A stretch of DNA of 64,000 nucleotides from Fusibacter ferrireducens. GTDB taxonomy: Bacteria; Bacillota; Clostridia; Peptostreptococcales; Acidaminobacteraceae. Below the pieces are notes generated by a model. The model was not told the origin of the DNA. It did not search any database and saw nothing but the letters and a program-made list of their open reading frames with translations. This document shows, piece by piece, positions 56,615 through 64,000 of the stretch. The position numbers were made by a program, and so were the translations under genes. The first letter of the stretch is position 1. Every line of letters starts with the position of its first letter. The stretch is from contig NZ_JADKNH010000012.1 in assembly GCF_015352425.1 (NCBI RefSeq), positions 62,001-126,000 on the forward strand. The letters are read 5' to 3'.

Positions 56615-57787
56615 ATGAGCAATAAATTGAGTGCAATGTTTAAAAAAAATATACGCTCGTCTGTTATGATCATAGCTTTGGCTGTCGTCACTATACTCTT
56701 CGAATTTTTAACAGGTGGTGTACTTTTAAAACCGCTTAATATATCGAATTTGATTATGCAAAATGCATACATCTTAATCTTGTCAATTGGTATGTTGTTG
56801 GCAATTTTAACAGGGGGTAACATTGACCTTTCAGTAGGCTCTGTTGCAGGTTTTGTAGGCGCTATTTCAGCGGTATTGGTAGTAAGCATGGGCATGCCTG
56901 TGTTTTGGGCGATTATGATCTCCCTTTTGGTTGGATTGCTTATCGGTATATGGCAAGGCTTTTGGATTGCCTACAGAGGTGTTCCAGCTTTTATCGCCAC
57001 TTTGGCGGGCATGCTTGTCTTTAGAGGATTAACGCTGGTTATTTTACAAGGAAAGTCTATTGCACCACTTCCAAAAAGCTATTCTTTCCTCGCTTCAGGG
57101 TTTATTCCGGATATCTTTGGTGGCACGAATATCAACATATTAGCAGTTGCTATGGGGATCGTAGCTTCATTGATCTATTTGTTTTTTCAAATTAAAAGTC
57201 GTGCAGCTAAGAGCAAATATGATTTTGAAGTAACACCAGCATGGTTATTTAATATAAAGAATATCGGCATTATAGCAATCATAAATGCGTTTACATTTGC
57301 TTTAGCATCATATAGAGGCATCCCAATGGTATTGGTAATCGTGGTGGTATTGGTGATTGTCTATTCATTTTTCACAATGAAGACCATTCCTGGAAGGCAT
57401 ATTTATGCATTTGGCGGCAATGAAAAGGCTTCCAAATTATCAGGTGTCAATGTTAAAAAGACACTTTTCTGGGTTTATGTCAACATGAGTGTACTTGCTG
57501 CATTTGCTGGTATTATTTTCACAGGCAGACTGGGTTCGGCAACACCTAAAGCCGGTGTGAACTTTGAACTGGATGCTATTGCGGCCTGCTTTATCGGTGG
57601 CGCTTCCACAACAGGCGGCGTGGGTACTGTGGTAGGTGCTATTGTAGGTGGTCTACTTATGGGTGTTCTCAATAATGGGATGTCTATTTTAGGGGTTTCC
57701 ATTGACTGGCAACAGGCCATCAAAGGCTTCGTCTTGTTGAGTGCAGTTGCATTTGATGTCTATTCCAAGAGCAAAGTAAAATCGTAA
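56615..57787 (+). CDS. gguB: Sugar ABC transporter permease (GguB/MmsB type)
   Basis: This 390-residue permease has the CUT2 pattern: LTGGNIDLSVGSVAGFVGA near the first third, GVPAFIATLAGMLVFRGL, and GAIVGGLLMGVLNNGMSI near the end. Around ten membrane segments are predicted from hydrophobicity. The extra stretch with an inserted cytoplasmic loop (about residues 190-225) is typical of the GguB/XylH group. It completes the arabinose importer. Confidence 0.93.
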   Translation: MSNKLSAMFKKNIRSSVMIIALAVVTILFEFLTGGVLLKPLNISNLIMQNAYILILSIGMLLAILTGGNIDLSVGSVAGFVGAISAVLVVSMGMPVFWAIMISLLVGLLIGIWQGFWIAYRGVPAFIATLAGMLVFRGLTLVILQGKSIAPLPKSYSFLASGFIPDIFGGTNINILAVAMGIVASLIYLFFQIKSRAAKSKYDFEVTPAWLFNIKNIGIIAIINAFTFALASYRGIPMVLVIVVVLVIVYSFFTMKTIPGRHIYAFGGNEKASKLSGVNVKKTLFWVYVNMSVLAAFAGIIFTGRLGSATPKAGVNFELDAIAACFIGGASTTGGVGTVVGAIVGGLLMGVLNNGMSILGVSIDWQQAIKGFVLLSAVAFDVYSKSKVKS

Positions 57788-57851
57788 AGAGGCAACAGCG
57801 AGGCAAATAAAGGTAAAGTAATAAGGTAAAGAAAGAATAACGAGGTAATGT

Positions 57852-59459
57852 ATGAAAAGAGATGAGGCAAATAAAATGCTTGAATCTGCTTATTTGGGGA
57901 TAGAGATCGGTTCAACACGAATAAAGGCCGTTCTCATAGACCGAGAATTTGAGATTATAGCTAGTGGCAGTTATTCTTGGGAAAATAAACTTCAAGATGG
58001 TTACTGGACGTATGCTTTGGAAGAGGTTTGGCAAGGCATCCAGCAGGCTTATCAGGAAATAAAAACAGCAGTGCTCGAAAAGTATGGCGTCGTTTTGATG
58101 AAAATTGGCGGCTTGGGAATCAGTGGCATGATGCATGGTTATTTGACATTTGATCATGACGATCAATTGCTTGTGCCTTTCAGAACTTGGCGAAACAATT
58201 TACAGTCAGAGGCATCTAAATCACTGACGGCATTGTTTAACTATCCAATTCCTGAAAGATGGAGCATCGCACATCATTATCAGGCGCTACTCAATGGAGA
58301 AGCTCATGTGCATCAGATTACATTTCTGACCACCATTGCAGGTTATATTCATTGGCAGCTCACAGGAGAAAAGGTTGTCGGTATCGGAGAGGCATCAGGG
58401 ATGTTTCCGATAGATATTGATACAAAGGCATATAATTTAAAAATGCTGGATCAATACAATACGTTGTTGAACGATAAGGGAATTGCGTATACAATAGAGT
58501 CTATTTTGCCTAAAACGTTAATGGCAGGTGAAAATGCTGGTGTGTTGACAAAGGCAGGGGCCGCATTGATTGATCCATCAGGTGATCTTGTAGCTGGCAT
58601 TGCACTTGCACCGCCAGAAGGTGATGCTGGCACAGGTATGGTTGCCACGAATTGTATTTCTAAACGCAAGAGTGTGTTATCGGCAGGAACATCGGTATTT
58701 GGCATGGTTGTTTTAGAGCGGGATTTAGCTTCTGTGCACAAGGAGATCGATCAAGTGACCACACCAGCAGGTGATTTGGTTGCAATGGTTCATGCGAATA
58801 ATTGTTCTTCAGATTTGAATGCTTGGGTGGGGCTTTTCAAAGAAGTTATGGATTTATCCGGTCACGTGATGGATGCGTCAGAGCTCTTTGAAATACTATT
58901 CAAGGCCTCGCTTAAAGGTGAGAGTGATTGCGGCGGGTTGCTCACTTATGGTTATTTATCCGGAGAGCACATCACTGGTTTTGAAGTGGGTATGCCACTT
59001 TTCTTGAGACATCCGGACAGTCGATTTAATGTGCCTAATTTTATGAGAGCCCAATTATTTTCTGCACTGGGAGCCATTAAAATCGGGTTTGATATTTTGC
59101 TTGAAAAAGAACAGATTGTGATAGATGAAGTCCTTGGACACGGAGGTATCTTTAAAACGGAAGGCGTTGCACAACGCTATCTTGCAGCGGCAATTGATAC
59201 GTCAGTTTCGGTTATGGAGACAGCTGGTGAGGGTGGCCCGTGGGGCATGGCGATTCTCTCGGCGTTTTTAGATCGCAAAGAGAAGTCAGAAACGTTAGAG
59301 GTATTTTTAGCACAACACGTTTTTAAAAACTCTGCAAAGCAATCAATTGCTCCAGATAAAAGTGAAGTTGAAGGATTTGCAGTATATATGAAACAATATA
59401 AAGCTGGACTTGTGGTTGAAAAAGAGGCTGTGACACAATTGTATGCAAGCAATCGATGA
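57852..59459 (+). CDS. araB: Ribulokinase (FGGY-family carbohydrate kinase)
   Basis: This 535-residue kinase phosphorylates L-ribulose. It has the N-terminal LGIEIGSTRIKAVLID phosphate loop, GGLGISGMMHGYLTFD, the GDAGTGMVATNCI nucleotide region and the C-terminal GHGGIFKTEGVAQR. The presence of araA and araD in the same operon fixes the role. It is preceded by a 64-base spacer of repeated AGGTAAA and GAGGCAA-like words. Confidence 0.88.
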   Translation: MKRDEANKMLESAYLGIEIGSTRIKAVLIDREFEIIASGSYSWENKLQDGYWTYALEEVWQGIQQAYQEIKTAVLEKYGVVLMKIGGLGISGMMHGYLTFDHDDQLLVPFRTWRNNLQSEASKSLTALFNYPIPERWSIAHHYQALLNGEAHVHQITFLTTIAGYIHWQLTGEKVVGIGEASGMFPIDIDTKAYNLKMLDQYNTLLNDKGIAYTIESILPKTLMAGENAGVLTKAGAALIDPSGDLVAGIALAPPEGDAGTGMVATNCISKRKSVLSAGTSVFGMVVLERDLASVHKEIDQVTTPAGDLVAMVHANNCSSDLNAWVGLFKEVMDLSGHVMDASELFEILFKASLKGESDCGGLLTYGYLSGEHITGFEVGMPLFLRHPDSRFNVPNFMRAQLFSALGAIKIGFDILLEKEQIVIDEVLGHGGIFKTEGVAQRYLAAAIDTSVSVMETAGEGGPWGMAILSAFLDRKEKSETLEVFLAQHVFKNSAKQSIAPDKSEVEGFAVYMKQYKAGLVVEKEAVTQLYASNR

Positions 59460-59536
59460 TAGTCATCAAAATGATTTTATGTTACAATGATCTAGTGTTG
59501 GAATATAGATGAATAGCTGATAGTAAGGAGTACACT

Positions 59537-60613
59537 TTGGCAACGTTAAAGTATCAACAGGTAAAAAAATATATTATTGACTTTATGCAAGCAGAGCATC
59601 TTAAATACGGTGATCCAATTCCCACAGAAAGCGAACTGATGAAAAGGTTTGACGTCAGTCGGCACACGGTTCGGCGTGCTCTGAGTGATTTGGTTAATGA
59701 AGGATGGCTGTACACCATGCAGGGGAGTGGCACTTATGTCTCAGATCCCAATGCGGATATGAACATCAGTGGCAAGATGGTGGGCATTATCACAACCTAT
59801 TTTAGAGATTATATTTTCCCAGACATTATTTCTGGCATGGATGATGTTTTTTCTGAAGAGGGCTATAGCCTACTTCTTGGAACAACAAAGAACAACAGCA
59901 CCAGAGAACGGGTTGTACTGAATAATATGTTAAATAACCAACTTGCAGGCCTTATTGTGGAACCCTCTAAAAGTGTTTACCCCAATCAAAATATTCAGCT
60001 GTATAGAAAGTTCATAAATCGTGGTATACCGGTATTGTTCATTCATGCTACCTATCGAGCACTTGAAACTTCTTATGTGATTCAAGATGATGAATATGCT
60101 GGATACATTGTAACTAAACATTTAATTGACTTAGGCCATAAATATATTTTAGGTATTTTTAAACAAGATGATATGCAGGGACATGGTCGCTATCAAGGCT
60201 ATCAAAATGCGCTTGAAGAAGCCGGGATAAATACAGGTGATGATCTCGTCCAGTGGTTTACAACTGAAGGGAGCCGTAAAGTGGCTTCAGAAGAAAATAT
60301 AAAAGCTTGGCTAGATGAAAATGAAAAGGTAACAGCTTTTGTATGTTATAACGACAAGTTGGCGGTAAATGTATTGAATTCACTTATGGCATTGGGTTAT
60401 TCTGTGCCTCAGGATTATTCCATTGTCAGTTTTGATAATTCAAAACGGGCGAATACAATGGTCACAAAATTGACAAGTGTTGCACATCCAAAGGCAGAGC
60501 TCGGTGAGAAAGCAGCACATCTTTTAATTGAACTGATGAAAAATCCGAATCAGATCTTCGAAGAAGTCATGAAACCAGAGCTTGTCATAGGAGATTCAAC
60601 ACGTAAAATATGA
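59537..60613 (+). CDS. araR: Arabinose repressor AraR (GntR HTH plus LacI-type ligand domain)
   Basis: This 358-residue repressor has an N-terminal GntR winged helix (about 1-70; FDVSRHTVRRALSDLVNEGW) fused to a LacI/GalR-type sugar-binding domain, the architecture known for AraR of Bacillus. It starts with TTG after AAGGAG, which is a natural way to limit repressor level. It lies within the operon it is expected to control, and matching operators are at 53655, 53721 and 60719. Confidence 0.93.
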   Translation: MATLKYQQVKKYIIDFMQAEHLKYGDPIPTESELMKRFDVSRHTVRRALSDLVNEGWLYTMQGSGTYVSDPNADMNISGKMVGIITTYFRDYIFPDIISGMDDVFSEEGYSLLLGTTKNNSTRERVVLNNMLNNQLAGLIVEPSKSVYPNQNIQLYRKFINRGIPVLFIHATYRALETSYVIQDDEYAGYIVTKHLIDLGHKYILGIFKQDDMQGHGRYQGYQNALEEAGINTGDDLVQWFTTEGSRKVASEENIKAWLDENEKVTAFVCYNDKLAVNVLNSLMALGYSVPQDYSIVSFDNSKRANTMVTKLTSVAHPKAELGEKAAHLLIELMKNPNQIFEEVMKPELVIGDSTRKI

Positions 60614-60688
60614 TCCACAAATGTAACCTATAAATATAATGTGTAAATATAACTCGAAAATGCAACTTAGAAACAAAATGGTTTTACA

Positions 60689-60705
60689 GGACATCTTAGA
60701 TGTCC
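60689..60705. repeat. Palindrome between araR and araA
   Basis: GGACATCT-T-AGATGTCC is a perfect palindrome with a 1-base centre. There is no T run on the plus strand. It may bind another regulator or form a small hairpin. Confidence 0.55.
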
Positions 60706-60718
60706 AAAAAAACACTTT

Positions 60719-60734
60719 AATTTGTACGTATAAA
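60719..60734 (+). promoter_or_regulatory. AraR operator upstream of araA
   Basis: AATTTGTACGTATAAA matches the AraR box at 13 of 16 positions. It lies 36 bases before araA, suggesting an internal, separately controlled promoter or a roadblock. Confidence 0.75.
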
Positions 60735-60770
60735 ATATATATAAACATCTGCACATATAGGAGGCAAAAA

Positions 60771-62249
60771 ATGATAAAAAAACATTATGAATTTTGGTTT
60801 ATAACAGGAAGTCAATATTTATATGGCGAAGAGGCTTTAAGGCATGTTGAAGAAGATTCAAGAGCAATTGCAGACTACTTAAAGCAAAATGGGGGCTTTG
60901 CGTATCCAATTGAATTTAAAGCGGTTTTAAAAACAGCGGATGAAATTACGGATTTAATTGATGCAGCCAATACAGATAAAAACTGTGCGGGTTTAATCGG
61001 ATGGATGCACACGTTTTCACCTGCAAAAATGTGGATTAAAGGCCTTTCTAAACTCAATAAGCCTTTCGTACAACTGCATACGCAATATCACAAGGAAATT
61101 CCATGGGATACCATTGATATGGACTTTATGAATCTCAATCAGACGGCACATGGTGGCAGAGAGTTTGGTTTTATCAATACCCGATTGAGAATGCCAAGGA
61201 AGATTATTGTGGGTCATTATCAGGCGGACTCAACTTTGCAGGAATTAGGTCGCTTCCTCAATGTGGCAGTTGCAATCAATGAAAGCCGCTGTTTAAAAGT
61301 GGCACGATTTGGTGATAATATGAGAGATGTGGCTGTAACAGAGGGCGATAAAGTTGAAGCTGAAATCAAAATGGGATGGTCTGTAAATGGATTTGCCATG
61401 GGTGATTTGGTAAAAGTGGTGAATTCAATTCCAGAAGAAGCGGTTGACCAGTTGATGGCAGAATATCAAACGATGTATGAAATTCCAGATCAATCACCTG
61501 AATCGATGGCTTCCATCAGAGTTCAAGCTCGAATCGAACTTGGAATTGAAAAGTTTTTAGTGGATGGTGGCTTTAGTGCCTTTACAACAACTTTTGAAGA
61601 TCTATACGGTTTAAGTCAGTTGCCGGGATTAGCGGTACAAAGGCTCATGGCTAAAGGTTATGGGTTCGGAGCAGAAGGTGACTGGAAAACGGCGGCGCTT
61701 CTGAGATTAATGAAGATCATGGACAACAGCGGCACCTCTTTCATGGAAGACTATACGTACCACCTAGATCCTGAAAATAAGATGGTCTTAGGGGCGCATA
61801 TGCTTGAAGTTTGTCCAACCATTGCAAAAGATAAGCCTTCAATTATAGTAAAACAGCTCAGCATTGGCGGCAAAGAAGATCCTGCGCGCATGATTTTCAC
61901 AGCGAGATCGGGTCCTGCTTTAAATGCTTCGCTGATTGATATGGGCGGGAGAATGCGATTAATCGTCAACACGGTTGAAGCAGTGGACGCAATCCATGAA
62001 ATGCCCGAGTTACCTGTGGCAAAAGCGCTTTGGAAACCATATCCTAATTTCGAAGATGGTGTTAAAGGCTGGATTTTAGCAGGTGGCGCACATCATACGG
62101 TCTTTTCATATACTGTGACAAAAGAAGATCTTATGGATTTTGCTGAATTTATGGACCTTGAATTTGTAGTCATCGATGAAAATACAAACATAACTGATTT
62201 TAAACAGATGCTGATGATGAATGATGTCATATGGCATTTAAAGAGGTAA
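60771..62249 (+). CDS. araA: L-arabinose isomerase
   Basis: This 492-residue enzyme converts L-arabinose to L-ribulose. It begins [20 protein letters not shown], contains [16 protein letters not shown] and QLHTQYH, the metal ligands in the [19 protein letters not shown] region and FMEDYTYHL, and the end HHTVFSY. The ATG at 60771 follows GGAGG by 7 bases; the longer frame starting at 60639 is not needed and runs through the operator. Confidence 0.96.
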   Translation: MIKKHYEFWFITGSQYLYGEEALRHVEEDSRAIADYLKQNGGFAYPIEFKAVLKTADEITDLIDAANTDKNCAGLIGWMHTFSPAKMWIKGLSKLNKPFVQLHTQYHKEIPWDTIDMDFMNLNQTAHGGREFGFINTRLRMPRKIIVGHYQADSTLQELGRFLNVAVAINESRCLKVARFGDNMRDVAVTEGDKVEAEIKMGWSVNGFAMGDLVKVVNSIPEEAVDQLMAEYQTMYEIPDQSPESMASIRVQARIELGIEKFLVDGGFSAFTTTFEDLYGLSQLPGLAVQRLMAKGYGFGAEGDWKTAALLRLMKIMDNSGTSFMEDYTYHLDPENKMVLGAHMLEVCPTIAKDKPSIIVKQLSIGGKEDPARMIFTARSGPALNASLIDMGGRMRLIVNTVEAVDAIHEMPELPVAKALWKPYPNFEDGVKGWILAGGAHHTVFSYTVTKEDLMDFAEFMDLEFVVIDENTNITDFKQMLMMNDVIWHLKR

Positions 62250-62253
62250 TAAA

Positions 62254-62949
62254 ATGTTAGAAGCTTTAAAAAAACGCGTGTACGATGCCAACATGGCATT
62301 GGTTAAATATAATTTAATCATTTTCACATGGGGTAATGTCTCTGAGTATGACGTGGAAACGGGTTTGGTGGGGATTAAGCCAAGTGGTGTAGCCTATGAC
62401 CAGCTAAAACCAGAAGACATCGTTTTGGTCAATCTAGAGGGAGAAGTTGTGGAAGGGCACTATAAACCTTCCTCTGACACACCTACACATGTTGAAATAT
62501 ACAAGCACTTTAAATCGGTTAGAGGTGTTGTGCATACGCACTCACCTTGGGCCACCAGTTTCGCTCAGGCTAGAAAACCCATTAAAGCGCTTGGAACAAC
62601 ACATGCAGACTACTTCTATGGTGATATTCCCTGCACGAGACCTATGACAGCTGCAGAAATTGCAGACGAATATGAAAAAAACACGGGAAAAGTCATTGTA
62701 GAAACTTTTGAGGCCATTGATCCCAATGAAATTCCCGGTGTCTTAGTCAATGAACATGGTCCTTTCGCATGGGGGAAATCTCCTGAAGATGCTGTTCACA
62801 ATGCCGTGGTTATGGAAGAGGTTGCTAAAATGGCCTACAGAACGCAAATGCTTTTGGCGAGCGAGATGAACAGTACTCTACAAAAGGAGTTGCTGGACAA
62901 GCATTTCTTAAGAAAACACGGCAAGAATGCCTATTACGGACAGAAATAG
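62254..62949 (+). CDS. araD: L-ribulose-5-phosphate 4-epimerase
   Basis: This 231-residue class II aldolase-like enzyme turns L-ribulose-5-phosphate into D-xylulose-5-phosphate. It has the substrate loop GNVSEYD and [18 protein letters not shown], and the zinc ligands in [13 protein letters not shown] and the [10 protein letters not shown] end. It overlaps the ribosome binding site region of araA's stop and closes the arabinose operon. Confidence 0.96.
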   Translation: MLEALKKRVYDANMALVKYNLIIFTWGNVSEYDVETGLVGIKPSGVAYDQLKPEDIVLVNLEGEVVEGHYKPSSDTPTHVEIYKHFKSVRGVVHTHSPWATSFAQARKPIKALGTTHADYFYGDIPCTRPMTAAEIADEYEKNTGKVIVETFEAIDPNEIPGVLVNEHGPFAWGKSPEDAVHNAVVMEEVAKMAYRTQMLLASEMNSTLQKELLDKHFLRKHGKNAYYGQK

Positions 62950-63026
62950 CACAGGGTAAACAAAGAGCAAACACATAGGACAGATCAATGAAAAAAGTGT
63001 TCAGTTAACAGGAAATAAATAAAAAA

Positions 63027-63083
63027 AACAGCCTATGAAAAGCGTTCGAAAAAGAAGCTCATTTCATGGGCTGTTGCTATTTT
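63027..63083 (+). terminator. Arabinose operon terminator
   Basis: ACAGCCTATGAAA pairs with TTTCATGGGCTGT and is followed by a moderately T-rich TGCTATTTT. It ends the ara operon. Confidence 0.75.
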
Positions 63084-63110
63084 AATACAATATCATTTGT
63101 GAAATAGAAT

Positions 63111-63139
63111 TTGAATCTTTCACGATTCTATGATAAACT
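63111..63139 (+). promoter_or_regulatory. Promoter upstream of the TPP riboswitch
   Basis: TTGAAT (63111) - 17 bp - TAAACT (63134-63139), about 30 bases before the riboswitch. Confidence 0.5.
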
Positions 63140-63165
63140 GTGAGAGTAAAAATAAAATATAAAGA

Positions 63166-63253
63166 TTCACCTAGGGGTGCCTTTGGCTGAGAGCGTCGTT
63201 TGATACGTAACCCTTTGAACCTGAACTAGATAAAACTAGCGGAGGAAAGTGTG
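63166..63253 (+). ncRNA. TPP (THI element) riboswitch
   Basis: The THI-box core is clear: GGGGTGCC, GGCTGAGA, ACCCTTTGAACCTGA and CTAGATAAAACTAGCGGAGGAAAGTG in parts. Thiamine pyrophosphate binding is expected to stabilise it and favour the terminator that follows, lowering thiT expression. Confidence 0.96.
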
Positions 63254-63267
63254 GAAAAACGAGTTTT

Positions 63268-63301
63268 AGACCATACGCTTATCTGCGTAGGGTCTTTTTT
63301 A
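63268..63301 (+). terminator. Riboswitch-controlled terminator
   Basis: AGACCATACGC pairs with GCGTAGGGTCT and is followed by TTTTTT. It is the expression platform for the TPP riboswitch. Confidence 0.88.
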
Positions 63302-63348
63302 TTATTTGTTTTGTTCCACCATTTTGAGTCGGAAATGGAGGCTGTATT

Positions 63349-63879
63349 ATGGAAAGAAATTCAAGTGTCAAAGTAAAAATGCTCGTGGAAGGGGCAATGA
63401 TGATTGCCATTGCCACTGTTTTGAGCTTCATAAAAGTTTGGGAAATGCCTTATGGCGGCTCCGTAACGGCGGGTAGTATGGTGCCGATTCTAATCTATGC
63501 TTATAGGTGGGGTGGCGCGCAAGGTATTTTAGCAGGTGCTGTCTATGGTATTATTCAATTTATGATAGAACCTTTCGCAGCACACCCGATCTCAGTTTTA
63601 TTAGACTATCCAATTGCGTTTGGCGTACTTGGCATCATGGGCTTTGTGGCCCACAAGAGCAAAGATATTAAAAGGATATTCTTGGGTGTGATCGTTGCCA
63701 TTTTGGGTAGATTCATAGCCCATTTCCTATCCGGTGTGATTTTCTTTGCGACGTTTGCCCCAGACGGGATGTCGCCAGCACTTTACTCGGTGGAATACAA
63801 TGCATCCTATCTTGTACCGGAAATGGTTATTTCAATGGTCGTATTTACACTGCTCTATAAGCAACTTAACAAGATATAG
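63349..63879 (+). CDS. thiT: Thiamine ECF transporter S component ThiT
   Basis: This 176-residue membrane protein has six hydrophobic segments and the ThiT pattern: LVEGAMMIAIATVLSFIKVW, MPYGGSVTAGSMVPIL, FMIEPFAAHPISVLLDYPIAF and SVEYNASYLVPEM, where aromatic, His, Tyr and Asn residues form the thiamine site (motifs listed in shortened blocks). It needs the shared ECF energy module, which is not in the window. A GGAGG precedes the ATG. The TPP riboswitch directly upstream confirms its role. Confidence 0.95.
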   Translation: MERNSSVKVKMLVEGAMMIAIATVLSFIKVWEMPYGGSVTAGSMVPILIYAYRWGGAQGILAGAVYGIIQFMIEPFAAHPISVLLDYPIAFGVLGIMGFVAHKSKDIKRIFLGVIVAILGRFIAHFLSGVIFFATFAPDGMSPALYSVEYNASYLVPEMVISMVVFTLLYKQLNKI

Positions 63880-63927
63880 GCCAGTAGGTTCTACTTGAAA
63901 AAAGTATAGTATTTTTTAACTCATGAA

Positions 63928-64000
63928 GGGTGTATCTACCCTAAAAGCTCAAGAGTCCCCGGCGTTGCCTGTGGATTGAGCTTTTAGGGTAGATACACCC
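63928..64000. repeat. Perfect 25-bp inverted repeat at the window edge
   Basis: The arms 63928-63952 and 63976-64000 match perfectly around the 23-base loop, which starts GAGTCC, contains GTTGC and ends GGA. The hairpin probably terminates thiT; the T run would be outside the window. The loop resembles those of the groEL-trailer repeats at 19511-19531 and 19775-19795. Confidence 0.85.

Noticed and set aside
60639-60770. N-terminal extension of AraA
   Set aside because: The extra residues do not fit the family, cover the AraR operator, and the ATG at 60771 has an excellent GGAGG.

Overview
The window looks like chromosomal DNA of a low-GC, Gram-positive, anaerobic amino-acid and sugar fermenter of the Clostridia. 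The support is AT-rich codon use, strong GGAGG-type ribosome binding sites with frequent TTG/GTG starts, a CIRCE-controlled groESL operon, an AraR-type arabinose operon, a TPP riboswitch in front of thiT, formate-tetrahydrofolate ligase, and many amino-acid catabolic genes. No rRNA, tRNA, prophage, insertion sequence or CRISPR array was seen. Species assignment is not possible from sequence reading alone.

Layout. (1) 1-10 kb: cstA-type peptide/pyruvate transporter, urocanate hydratase, a large SARP-type ATPase regulator, a formate channel and formate-tetrahydrofolate ligase. This reads as a histidine-to-formate module, and urocanase and the formate channel share an 11-bp-periodic direct repeat at fixed distance from the -10 box. 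(2) 10-17 kb: DUF554 protein, purine permease, membrane protein with coiled coil, amidohydrolase (purine-type deaminase candidate), 8-oxoguanine glycosylase and an EAL-HDOD signalling protein. (3) 17.3-20 kb: groES-groEL with CIRCE, then a 101-bp tandem repeat made of hairpin modules. (4) 20-45 kb: a catabolic and transport region with a peptide/nickel-type ABC transporter, MFS transporter, malic enzyme, LarA, ornithine-cyclodeaminase-like and threonine-dehydratase-like enzymes with a LysR regulator, HAD dehalogenase, B3/4 protein, class III aminotransferase, two divergent Cys/Met-type PLP lyases, and a CoA-acylating aldehyde dehydrogenase with a succinyl-CoA-synthetase-like pair. Five promoters here carry the same MerR-type architecture (TTGACT, 19-bp spacer with a CTATAGT-type palindrome, -10 box), and a BmrR-like MerR regulator is encoded in the middle. 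This is the best candidate for an undescribed regulon. (5) 45-53.5 kb: a probable sigma-54 cluster of C-N hydrolases (nitrilase, M20 peptidase, creatininase-like, acetamidase/formamidase-like) with an RraA-type aldolase, a 2-hydroxycarboxylate transporter and a PAS/AAA+/Fis activator, with a -24/-12 promoter in front. (6) 53.6-63 kb: L-arabinose uptake and catabolism (ChvE/GguAB-type ABC transporter, araB, araR, araA, araD) with AraR operators. (7) 63-64 kb: TPP riboswitch, thiT and a long perfect inverted repeat at the window edge.

How the genes work together. Histidine-derived one-carbon units can leave as formate with ATP made by Fhs running backwards. Aldehydes from transamination can be oxidised to acyl-CoA and then to acid with ATP by the aldehyde dehydrogenase/synthetase trio. 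Arabinose is imported, isomerised, phosphorylated and epimerised to xylulose-5-phosphate. The exact substrates of the MerR-controlled and sigma-54-controlled clusters cannot be fixed from sequence alone.
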